Of a DNA stretch of 12,356 nt, positions 1 through 6,775 are shown piece by piece. Origin of the DNA: Candidatus Methanophagales archaeon (GTDB lineage Archaea > Halobacteriota > Syntropharchaeia > Alkanophagales > Methanospirareceae); NCBI GenBank assembly GCA_030668065.1, contig DAOUUS010000019.1, positions 1 to 12,356 on the forward strand, in the 5' to 3' direction. The position numbers and the translations under genes were made by a program. The notes beneath the pieces are model-generated. The model ran no database searches and was not told the origin of the DNA. It worked only from the letters and a program-made list of their open reading frames with translations. Numbering within the stretch: position 1 is the first letter of the stretch; each line of letters starts with the position of its first letter.

Positions 1-693
1 CAGCGTCACGCAAACAACCTTAGCACCTAGGTCTATGAGGACCCCCGCACCTTTTTCATAGTCCGCGCCTTTTACCAGCGATTTTAACTCGTCAACGCTG
101 ATAAAAACCAGTTCACTTCGCTCTATCACAGGCGTTAAATCAGCGAGCGCATACTTGAAACTGAGCATCCCAGGACTGAAACTGAGCTTCGATTTTAGTT
201 GCTTCGCTAATTCGCATTGCATTGCCAGTTGTTCACGGTTTACAAACGAACTCGTATGGAGAAACTCCGTATTGTTCACGAAATCAAGATCTATATCAGC
301 CATGCCAAGCCTATCGTTCACACCCGGATAGATATAAAGAGTTCTTTCGCCTTTAGCGTCCACGAATCCTATTGCTGCACCGGTATGGCCCTCTTCTTTT
401 GTTATACTCGTTTCCACGCCCTCTTTCCTGAACTCGTCCAGAATTAGTTCGCCTTCTTTATCTTGCCCTATCATACCCACGAAACCCGTATCTACACCTA
501 AACGTGCTAATGCCACGGTAGTATTCGCTGCGGAACCACCCGGCGCCTTATTCACATCTAATATCCCGACTTCTTCGCCTTCCGCTGCTATTCGCTCTAC
601 TGCATACAGAACATCGTAATTCAAGGCACCCAAACCGATTACTTCTTTCGCACTTTCTTCTCTTATCCGCACTCTCAGTTGTTGCTTTTGCAT
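1..693 (-). CDS. PfkB-family carbohydrate/nucleoside kinase, N-terminal part (cut by window edge)
   Basis: The frame is open from an ATG at 693 to the window edge with no stop, giving 231 residues of a family that is usually about 300. PfkB-family (ribokinase-like) enzymes phosphorylate sugars or nucleosides with ATP in the cytoplasm. Visible hallmarks are the N-terminal strand VIGLGALNYD (residues 18-27), the glycine-rich substrate signature GGSAANTT (about 52-59) followed by ALARLG and FVGMIGQD, and the lid-like GERTLYIYPGVND segment. The C-terminal DTxGAGD catalytic and anion-hole motif lies outside the window, so the substrate cannot be assigned. A TGA two codons upstream of the ATG fixes it as the earliest start. 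A GTG at codon 8 is an alternative, just after the SIR2 stop. The start overlaps the SIR2 gene by 19 nt with only a weak Shine-Dalgarno, so it is probably read through from upstream. Whether it has any part in the defence-like module is doubtful. Confidence 0.9.
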   Translation of the reverse strand, partial: MQKQQLRVRIREESAKEVIGLGALNYDVLYAVERIAAEGEEVGILDVNKAPGGSAANTTVALARLGVDTGFVGMIGQDKEGELILDEFRKEGVETSITKEEGHTGAAIGFVDAKGERTLYIYPGVNDRLGMADIDLDFVNNTEFLHTSSFVNREQLAMQCELAKQLKSKLSFSPGMLSFKYALADLTPVIERSELVFISVDELKSLVKGADYEKGAGVLIDLGAKVVCVTL

Positions 694-1838
694 TTTTCAA
701 GTTCTTCTTCCAACCTTTCAAAGAAGGTTTCTTTACCAAATTCACCCTCTATTGGTATGAGATTGCCTTTAATCGGCTTCAATTTTTTCATCAGTTCGTT
801 TGGCTTTTTATCCCCTAAAAGAATCTTTATTTCTGGATTCCTTTTTACGGCATCAAAGAATATGTTTCTAATGTGCTCATCTCCAAAGGAGTAGCCTATG
901 ACAATGCAAATCTTTTCCGAAAGTAAACTTGTCTTTAAACGAGTGAACAACTCAAAGAAAGGGTCTTTGTAAACTTCTTTCTCTCTCATTGGGTAGATCA
1001 TTGACTCAAGTCGTTCTTCACCGCTTGTGGTTGGTGTTGAATATAAAATATCCCTTTTTACTATTTTATCTCCTTCAATATATTGGTCAATCGAACCGTG
1101 TAATTTGAAAAGTTTAATTGTTCGTATATCTTTATTATTGGCATATTTAATAATCTCGTCATATCCTTTTGGATTCCAAGCATAATATCCATCTGCAATA
1201 TTTATGATCTCTCCTGAAGCTGTAAAAGCAATAGAGAAAAAACCATCAGTATAAGATATACGGCGCAATTTTTCTACGTAATTGTATTTTTTGCTGAAGA
1301 GATTATACTCATAAGTGAGTAGATCATAGTATTTCTCGATAATAAGATCGTAATTTGTTGTAAAAATATTGAAAATTGAAGAGGGGTTGTACTTTAGAAT
1401 TTCAAAGAGACGATCATATACTCTAATAATATCCTGTAATATTTCTTCCTCTTCCTTTAAAGCGCAATTTTTTTTAACGAATTCAATTATTTTTGATTTC
1501 AATCTTTTTGATAAGACAGACGATACGGCTAACTCAACAATATCTGTTACTTCCCTATTCTCCCCTTCATTTATTGAGTTTTCATCATTAGTTAACAATA
1601 ATGGAACTATATATCGTGCTATCGGGTTCCGCGAATCTGTCAGGTTCTCCAAAATCGTGAGAATCCCCTCGAAATTATTAGAATTCAACGTTTCTCGAAT
1701 ATTTGTGTATAATTTTTCATCGCCGTTATTATCGAGTTCTCCATATTTAACACCATCCTCAAACTTCTCGCTCATCTCCTCCATCGTTGGAATCCCCAAA
1801 GGCTTAGAAGCTCCCGCACCTAAGAAAAGCATCATCAT
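675..1838 (-). CDS. SIR2-like domain protein, probable NAD-consuming effector
   Basis: This is a 387-residue protein made almost wholly of a SIR2-like Rossmann domain. Motifs in order (numbered from the ATG at 1838) are the NAD-binding LFLGAGAS at 4-11, the TTNYD motif with N162 and D164, LFKLHGS with H247, and GYSFGDEHI at 315-323. Asn of TTNYD and His of HGS correspond to the catalytic pair of defence SIR2 proteins such as ThsA and DSR, which cleave NAD+ during phage infection. Activity here is inferred from that similarity. I chose the ATG at 1838 over the GTG at 1844. AGGAGG at 1850-1845 abuts the GTG but lies 6 nt before the ATG, and the ATG overlaps the upstream stop as ATGA, which indicates translational coupling. 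The gene is very AT-rich (one 60-nt stretch near 1321-1380 is about 22% GC) compared with flanking genes, which suggests acquisition by transfer. No sensor or membrane segment is visible, so activation probably depends on the upstream STAND protein. Confidence 0.88.
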   Translation of the reverse strand: MMMLFLGAGASKPLGIPTMEEMSEKFEDGVKYGELDNNGDEKLYTNIRETLNSNNFEGILTILENLTDSRNPIARYIVPLLLTNDENSINEGENREVTDIVELAVSSVLSKRLKSKIIEFVKKNCALKEEEEILQDIIRVYDRLFEILKYNPSSIFNIFTTNYDLIIEKYYDLLTYEYNLFSKKYNYVEKLRRISYTDGFFSIAFTASGEIINIADGYYAWNPKGYDEIIKYANNKDIRTIKLFKLHGSIDQYIEGDKIVKRDILYSTPTTSGEERLESMIYPMREKEVYKDPFFELFTRLKTSLLSEKICIVIGYSFGDEHIRNIFFDAVKRNPEIKILLGDKKPNELMKKLKPIKGNLIPIEGEFGKETFFERLEEELEKCKSNN

Positions 1839-3994
1839 ACCCACCCTCCTTTTTGAAGTTCTTTTCTTAGTCTCGGATTGAGACGATTGACAATTTCTCT
1901 GGCTACTTCTTCACTTGCTGCTGCAATACCTCCCACACACAATCCAATCCATCCTATATCCGCCTCTTTTTCTATTTTCGATAAAAGAACATCAACATTG
2001 ATGCGATTGGCAATTTCTTGCGCTACTCCTTTATTTGCCTCAGCAATATTTCCCAAACACCATCCAATCTGTCTTATATCCTCTTCTTTTTCTATTCTCG
2101 TTAAAACGCTATCAACCAATTTCAATCCTGATTCTTTACTTGCCTCAGCAATACCCACCACACAAGATGCTATATTTCCTGATGCATCCTCTTCTCCCAC
2201 TATTCTCAATGAAAGAGTGTCAATATCAGCGCAACCGACAATTTTTCTCGCTACTTTTTTATTTGCCCCTGCAATATACCTCATGCACCATCCTATCTTT
2301 CCTATATTCTCTTCTTTTATTATGCCCTTTTTAATTGATTGTTGTGTCTTATCACCTTCAATCAATTGTTCCAGTAGTGTTCTTCCTCCTTTCTCCTTGA
2401 AGCGATCCCCTCCGAGCTGAATCAAAACCAAAATAGCATTCCTTGGGTCTGTGCTTGTCATGTATTTGTAAAACAGGCAATATTGTAAATCCTTATCTTT
2501 CTGGTTTAGGATTTTCTTTTTGCTTTTTTCTCCGAGAGAGGGATATGCCTGATACGCCCTAAAATACAAATCAGCAATAGAAGAGTGGATAAGCGAAAGC
2601 ATTCTATTTCTTCCAGCCTCTTCAGTCTGGACGATTTCTGAAAGTTCTATCAGTTCGTTGATTTTGTCCTTCTCTAATTCAAGTTGCTCTTCCAGAAAAT
2701 CTCGTTCAACTGAAATTTCAAACCTGTAAAAAACAGACAAAGGGAAAAAAACATCTTCTCCATTTAGATATTTGTTCTTTCCTGATTCATCTTTTCCCAG
2801 CTTTATTTCTCTAATCGAATCCCTTATCTTCTCATAGATCTCTTCCTCTTCTACCGAATCCATCTCTGGATAATACGCCTTTAATGCCCAAGATAAGTGC
2901 CACAGATCTTTTTTGTATCTTTCGAGGTTTTTTGATACCGTTTTTATTCTTTCATCGCTAAAGTGGTGTTCTTTTTTCAGAAAGCCCTTTATTATCTCTT
3001 CTGTTATATCTTCCGCATGTATATATGTTTTACTCAAATACTCAAATTCCGAAACTTCTTTTGGATGTTCTCCTCTTATTTCTCTTGTTGGTCGTGACCC
3101 AATTATAAGTTTTGCCTTCAATTCCCTGTTTTTCAATTCTCTCACCAATCTCTCGCATTCCGTCATAAGAAGATGTGCATCATCAACGATAAAAACCGCT
3201 TTATCATCTTTTATCTCAGGAATATCATCGAAATAACGTTTGACTTTATCTCCTGAATGTTTTTTGAGTTCCACGATATAAACATCTTTATTTTCTTTCG
3301 CAAGTTTGAACCCGATATTTTTCAGAATAACGGATTTCCCAGATGCGGGCTCACCCAAAACCAGTTGAATATTATCGCTTTCCAACTTATTTATGAGTTC
3401 ATCCACTTCTCTTCGTTCCACAACAAAACCTTCTTCAAAGTCTATCCATTCTGGCTCTTTCTTGAAAAAATCTCCTTCAAATGTTTCTCCTTTTCTCAAA
3501 ACTGATTGGATCGTTGGTATATCTGCTTTCCATCTTCCTTTGTTCCATAAATCCCTCAAACGAGTTTTAATCGAATCTTTAAGCTGATCTCGATTTTCAA
3601 ACGCCTTGAAGGTATGCCTATTTTTTATCTCTTCTATCCATTTCTCAAGCTTTTCTTCTCTTCTTCTTCCAACTTCTTTGATATAAATTAGAATACAATC
3701 CTGTTCGTGTTCCGAACAAGCTATCTCGTACTCCTTCTGCGTTGGTGATTCTCCGTATTCAAAGTCTCCATATCCAGAACCCAAGATTAAAACATATATG
3801 TCGCTATCTTTGACTCCTTTGGATTGCACTTCATCAGGATGTTTTCCGCTTGGAATCTCCTTTGCACTTTCCCATCCCCAAATTGTAAAAGGTAAATTTT
3901 CATGTCTCCAAAGTTCTGAAACAGCTTCTTCTACTGTTGCTCTTTCCTCTTTTAATTCTTTCATTATTGAACTTATGAAAACCTTTAGTTGCAT
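1835..3994 (-). CDS. DUF4062-STAND NTPase with C-terminal helical repeats (NLR-like, probable defence sensor)
   Basis: This is a 719-residue three-part protein. Residues about 3-155 match DUF4062, a TIR-like-fold domain, with VFISSIMKELKEER at the start, then DSDIYVLILGSGYGDFEYG and SPTQKEYEIA. About 190-310 is a STAND/NACHT-type P-loop ATPase: Walker A GEPASGKS (K220), Walker B VFIVDDAH (D271, D272) and a sensor-like KLIIGSRP ending near 302. The middle (about 310-560) is helical with no motif I can name. Residues about 567-708 hold four imperfect repeats of 35-41 residues. STAND proteins with this layout (Avs, NLR relatives) sense a ligand with the C-terminal repeats, oligomerise with ATP and switch on the N-terminal domain. 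DUF4062 also caps some NACHT proteins of animals. The ligand here is unknown. The start is the first ATG after an in-frame TAA and has GGGAG about 8 nt upstream. It overlaps the small ORF before it by 10 nt and the SIR2 gene by 4 nt. Confidence 0.9.
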   Translation of the reverse strand: MQLKVFISSIMKELKEERATVEEAVSELWRHENLPFTIWGWESAKEIPSGKHPDEVQSKGVKDSDIYVLILGSGYGDFEYGESPTQKEYEIACSEHEQDCILIYIKEVGRRREEKLEKWIEEIKNRHTFKAFENRDQLKDSIKTRLRDLWNKGRWKADIPTIQSVLRKGETFEGDFFKKEPEWIDFEEGFVVERREVDELINKLESDNIQLVLGEPASGKSVILKNIGFKLAKENKDVYIVELKKHSGDKVKRYFDDIPEIKDDKAVFIVDDAHLLMTECERLVRELKNRELKAKLIIGSRPTREIRGEHPKEVSEFEYLSKTYIHAEDITEEIIKGFLKKEHHFSDERIKTVSKNLERYKKDLWHLSWALKAYYPEMDSVEEEEIYEKIRDSIREIKLGKDESGKNKYLNGEDVFFPLSVFYRFEISVERDFLEEQLELEKDKINELIELSEIVQTEEAGRNRMLSLIHSSIADLYFRAYQAYPSLGEKSKKKILNQKDKDLQYCLFYKYMTSTDPRNAILVLIQLGGDRFKEKGGRTLLEQLIEGDKTQQSIKKGIIKEENIGKIGWCMRYIAGANKKVARKIVGCADIDTLSLRIVGEEDASGNIASCVVGIAEASKESGLKLVDSVLTRIEKEEDIRQIGWCLGNIAEANKGVAQEIANRINVDVLLSKIEKEADIGWIGLCVGGIAAASEEVAREIVNRLNPRLRKELQKGGWV
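1845..1850 (-). promoter_or_regulatory. Shine-Dalgarno site that decides the SIR2 start
   Basis: AGGAGG on the minus strand lies inside the last codons of the STAND gene. It is directly adjacent to the GTG at 1844, which is too close to use, and 6 nt from the ATG at 1838, which is the usual distance. It therefore supports the ATG within the ATGA overlap as the true start of the SIR2 gene. Confidence 0.75.
1871..2296 (-). repeat. Four imperfect helical repeats at the C-terminus of the STAND protein
   Basis: The encoded protein repeats a unit of about 35-41 residues starting near residues 567, 608, 643 and 683. The shared pattern is roughly IGxCxxxIAxAxxxxAxxIV, followed in the first three units by a linker ending IEKEEDI or similar. 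The likeness is visible by eye in IGWCMRYIAGAN, IASCVVGIAEAS, IGWCLGNIAEAN and IGLCVGGIAAAS. Each unit could form two helices. In STAND proteins such repeats usually form the ligand-sensing surface, so this is the likely sensor, though the ligand cannot be read from the sequence. Confidence 0.75.
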
Positions 3995-4104
3995 CTTAAT
4001 TCTCCCGGGTTATGTTTTTGCATTGGTTTTACCTCAACGATAATACCTTTCCAAACAAGAGCCGTAAGTCTTTTTGATGCCATTAATAAATCCCCTTTTT
4101 TCAT
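3985..4104 (-). CDS. Small ORF of 39 residues linking the helical-repeat and STAND genes
   Basis: The frame begins at an ATG that overlaps the TGA of the upstream gene as ATGA and ends at a TAA 10 nt inside the STAND gene. It therefore bridges what would otherwise be a 106-nt gap. GGGGAGG precedes the first ATG directly. A second in-frame ATG at 4083 (32 residues) has GGGGA about 7 nt upstream, which is better spacing, so the shorter form may be the real one. The peptide is basic; its segment RLTALVWKG resembles the first strand of HicB/UPF0150-type antitoxins, after which the match stops. It could be a real small protein, a decayed antitoxin fragment, or a leader that couples translation of the STAND gene. 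I cannot assign a function. Confidence 0.45.
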   Translation of the reverse strand: MKKGDLLMASKRLTALVWKGIIVEVKPMQKHNPGELRCN

Positions 4105-5405
4105 CCTCCCCGTTCTATCAAACTCTTCAGTCTGCTTTCCTGCCGCTTGTTTAATTCCAATCTCTTCTCCTTAATTATCCCGTACAATCGCAACCTCGTG
4201 CTGGTATCCATTTTAGTACCAGAAAGCACCGTCCTTACTACTGTTTCCTGCACTTTCTTCGACGTATCGTTTAAACAACTTTCTACATACGTGGAATCGT
4301 CAAATAGCAGTAATAGATACTTATAGCAGCGTGCACGAATATCACAATTGTTAGAATGCGCACCCTGTTCAAGCATTTTTCGTACAAAAGCATCATCTAA
4401 ATCCGCCGACATCGAATATAAAACCTCATACGCACTCATTTTTATATTTCTATCACCGCCAGATTTGACAGCCACCACATTTTCAAGCAGTCGCACAACC
4501 ACCTCTGCCTGCTCCTCATGCGTTGGTAATTGCGAAATATACCACTTGCATACCGTTCCTCGGACACAGTCAAAATCGTAATCGAGCACGTTCCCGAAAT
4601 TAGCAATAAATCCCGACACGACTTCTTCTGGCATTTCTGCTATGGATTCAAACAAATCATCAAGGAACGGAGGGATAGAAACCTCATTCGGGTCAGCTGC
4701 TTCTGCCATCTCTCTAATTGCGTTCCCTATAGTATGGAATGCGTCTGGATCACGCAAAAATTCAAAGACATTCACACGACTCTCTTTTGCTATTGCTTCG
4801 GAATCCAGAATTATAGAAGTTGCTTTTTCCAATAGTTGCGAACCACCACGCATAGCTGCAATCCTCGGCAGACTTAAGTAATATAGTATCTTCACAAGGT
4901 CGTTAAGATTCCTGTCGTTCACCAGTATCTGGAAATTATGGATGAAAGATTCAATGGGACTTCGTCTGTCTTCCGTCACCAAATAGAGCAGGTATTCTTC
5001 TGTCAGTGGACCGTGTTCGAGCAGATAGCCCATGTACAACTGATAAGGTACTTGTGGCGAAAAGACGAACCCGATTTTCTCATACATACGTCTATCCGCT
5101 ACAACCTTTCTTCTCAGAGACGACTTCAACAAAAAGACTTTTTCCTCCTCTGTCAGATATTCCGCATTGATACACGCTTGACCAATCCATTCGTCTACCT
5201 TTCCACTCGCAATCCGGAACTGTACTCTTTTCTCTCGCATAGCTTTTAACTTCCAGTCTGAACTAGGGCTGTATTCGTTGTGATTAACCGCAGCATCCTC
5301 CACAAGCGCTATTAGTTTTCTTCTCAAATCCGCATCTATTTTGTATCCCTCTGGCAGGATTCGCGTACTGCAATACTTTAATACTTCCTCTTCATATTCG
5401 CTCAT
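4101..5405 (-). CDS. Uncharacterised 434-residue helical (HEAT/ARM-like) protein
   Basis: I do not recognise a named family. The protein looks almost entirely alpha-helical and soluble, with no signal peptide, membrane segment, P-loop or clear catalytic motif. The N-terminal third is charged and contains SDWKLKAMREKRVQFRIASG. The C-terminal half reads like degenerate HEAT/ARM helix pairs: the stretches around EEVVSGFIANFGNVL, IKMSAYEVLYSMSADL, IRARCYKYLLLLFDDS and VQETVVRTVLSGT are spaced roughly 35-50 residues apart. Such solenoids usually bind other proteins. The start ATG has AAGGAAGGG just upstream and lies 14 nt inside the preceding gene. Its stop overlaps the next small ORF as ATGA. Position in the operon makes it a possible scaffold or regulator for the STAND-SIR2 pair, or it may belong with the 418-residue protein in an older unit into which the pair was inserted. 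Confidence 0.82.
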   Translation of the reverse strand: MSEYEEEVLKYCSTRILPEGYKIDADLRRKLIALVEDAAVNHNEYSPSSDWKLKAMREKRVQFRIASGKVDEWIGQACINAEYLTEEEKVFLLKSSLRRKVVADRRMYEKIGFVFSPQVPYQLYMGYLLEHGPLTEEYLLYLVTEDRRSPIESFIHNFQILVNDRNLNDLVKILYYLSLPRIAAMRGGSQLLEKATSIILDSEAIAKESRVNVFEFLRDPDAFHTIGNAIREMAEAADPNEVSIPPFLDDLFESIAEMPEEVVSGFIANFGNVLDYDFDCVRGTVCKWYISQLPTHEEQAEVVVRLLENVVAVKSGGDRNIKMSAYEVLYSMSADLDDAFVRKMLEQGAHSNNCDIRARCYKYLLLLFDDSTYVESCLNDTSKKVQETVVRTVLSGTKMDTSTRLRLYGIIKEKRLELNKRQESRLKSLIERGG

Positions 5406-6648
5406 TTCCCTTCCTTATAGCTCTGAATATTTCTTTCCCCAGTTTCGTGATCGCGAACCATTCTATCCCCCAACCTCGTTTCACGAGATGATCCTTCCGG
5501 TCTTTCTCAAATCCAAAATCAAGAAGCCCGAATAACTTGAGCGCAGGGACTATCCTCACATCAAAAGCCGTATAAACAAAACTTGCCGCCATGAGAAACA
5601 CACTAAGTTCATCTTCTGCGTTTCCTTGTTCTCTGCAAAATTCGTTTAGCCATTCCCTAAATATATACTTCTCGGCCACTTCGCAGTCCGATAGTGCAGA
5701 AGCTATATTGCCCCGTTCTTCTTGCGCATACTCTGGTATTCCCCCGCTATCAGGCGGTAAAAATCTTGCCCAACTCGTTTCGTTCCACAACGCATTGAAT
5801 AGCACAACAAATTGCTCTTTTGGTGAGAGCAGCTTGAAAAGATCAATCCGGGGTGTCACTTCTAACCGGTTCTTTTCATTCACCACGAACAGATTTAGCG
5901 TTTTACTTAGGTTATAAAACAGGTGTATAGTCCACGAATCCGGCTGATTTACCGTGCTTTTCAGCTCTTCCGGATAGCTCATCAATTCGTTCAACGCAAA
6001 TACCTGTTTCCTACCGATAAAACTATTTGCAGCAGTCAGTTTCATGCCGTTATGTTCTGAGATGTAACTCAAAAAAGTCTGAAAATCGCTTAACACGGTT
6101 GTACGGCTTGCGCTTAACTCTTCTTCTGAAAATGCACTACTCAGTTTTTGGTCCACCTCAAAAGGCTGCTCGTAGTTCACTTCCAGCTCGTCTTCGTCAT
6201 ATTCCTGCATAAACCAAATTCTGAAGTCTTCTTCCCATGTCTCACTGTCCGACTCGAGTTCATAGTAAGATTCAAATCTGCGGATGTATCTTTGAGGGTT
6301 TTTACATGCCGCGAGGAGATCCTCCAATTGTTCTTCTTCCACGCAGCCACGTTCATGCAGGAACTTGCAGAATTTCTTGAACGTGACGAGAATAGAACGA
6401 ACATCACTCTTGCTACTGTTCCAGACTTTTCGGATATACCAATTACCGAGATAGTCTTCGATGTCAGAGCCTGAAACTTCCAGAAGGCTCTTTTCCTCGT
6501 ATCCAAGGAAGTAGTTGTTTGCAAAGAAACCAATTTGATGTTTGTGCTCTAAAGCTGTTTCTTCGCTTAATCCTTTCTCGTGCTTTAGATAGTCGTAAAA
6601 CGCTTCAACAATTTTTTTCGCTTCTTCTTCTAAATTTCCTTGGTGCAT
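5392..6648 (-). CDS. Uncharacterised 418-residue protein with core-binding (integrase SAM-like) N-terminal domain
   Basis: Residues about 5-110 resemble the SAM-like core-binding domain of tyrosine recombinases: a helix with EAFYDYLKHEKGLSEETALEH, then an acidic stretch, a DIEDYLGNWYIRK helix, and VRSILVTFKKFCKFLHERG. The catalytic Arg-HxxR-Tyr domain that would follow is absent, so this is not an integrase. The rest holds an acidic linker (about 125-165), a helical middle with LFKLLSPKEQFVVLFNALW, and a C-terminal part ending in GIEWFAITKLGKEIFRAI that could be a winged-helix-like turn. Standalone core-binding-like domains with other C-termini occur in many uncharacterised prokaryotic proteins. 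No membrane segment is seen. It is the first gene of the operon. Its start has only a weak AAGAA purine run, and its 3' end overlaps the 434-residue gene by 14 nt. DNA or protein binding are both plausible roles; the function is unknown. Confidence 0.82.
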   Translation of the reverse strand: MHQGNLEEEAKKIVEAFYDYLKHEKGLSEETALEHKHQIGFFANNYFLGYEEKSLLEVSGSDIEDYLGNWYIRKVWNSSKSDVRSILVTFKKFCKFLHERGCVEEEQLEDLLAACKNPQRYIRRFESYYELESDSETWEEDFRIWFMQEYDEDELEVNYEQPFEVDQKLSSAFSEEELSASRTTVLSDFQTFLSYISEHNGMKLTAANSFIGRKQVFALNELMSYPEELKSTVNQPDSWTIHLFYNLSKTLNLFVVNEKNRLEVTPRIDLFKLLSPKEQFVVLFNALWNETSWARFLPPDSGGIPEYAQEERGNIASALSDCEVAEKYIFREWLNEFCREQGNAEDELSVFLMAASFVYTAFDVRIVPALKLFGLLDFGFEKDRKDHLVKRGWGIEWFAITKLGKEIFRAIRKGNERI

Positions 6649-6653
6649 TTCTT

Positions 6654-6689
6654 ATAGCTCGCTATGTTTTTGTTCATGAAATTATTAAA
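6654..6689 (-). promoter_or_regulatory. Candidate promoter and inverted-repeat operator of the left operon
   Basis: On the minus strand a TATA-like TTTAATAA lies at 6689-6682, about 37 nt before the first ATG at 6648. Given the usual archaeal spacing of about 26 nt, transcription would begin near 6660 with a very short leader. A perfect 5-bp inverted repeat with a 2-nt spacer (ATAGC-tc-GCTAT, 6654-6665) would then sit at the transcription start, a typical place for a repressor to bind. A purine-rich GGGGGAGAGGG run lies just upstream and might act as a BRE. This is a positional inference only; such short motifs arise by chance. Confidence 0.3.
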
Positions 6690-6775
6690 CGTCCCTCTCC
6701 CCCTTTTTTACTCTTTCCTTCTTTCTCCGTGCTAATCCTGTAATATCACGTGTTTTTTTTATTTGCATTTCGCGT

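Noticed and set aside
1369..1881. 170-residue plus-strand ORF opposite the SIR2 gene
   Set aside because: It is Ser/Phe/Ile-rich with no domain, lies wholly antisense to a convincing SIR2 gene, and is explained by AT-rich codon complementarity.
1871..2296. DNA-level tandem repeat or CRISPR-like array
   Set aside because: The periodicity of about 105-123 nt follows the protein repeats, units are diverged, and no spacer-repeat structure exists.
5392..6648. Tyrosine recombinase or integrase
   Set aside because: Only the N-terminal core-binding-like domain is present; no Arg-HxxR-Tyr catalytic region and no att-like repeats are seen.
6751..6760. Run of eight T on the plus strand as a terminator
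   Set aside because: Both neighbouring genes are on the minus strand, where this run reads as A, so it cannot terminate them.
6685..6768. 27-residue very basic ORF (minus strand) starting 7 nt after the DUF488 stop
   Set aside because: It has no ribosome binding site, consists mostly of Lys, Arg and Glu from a purine-rich stretch, and overlaps the likely promoter of the next operon. Chance is the simpler explanation.
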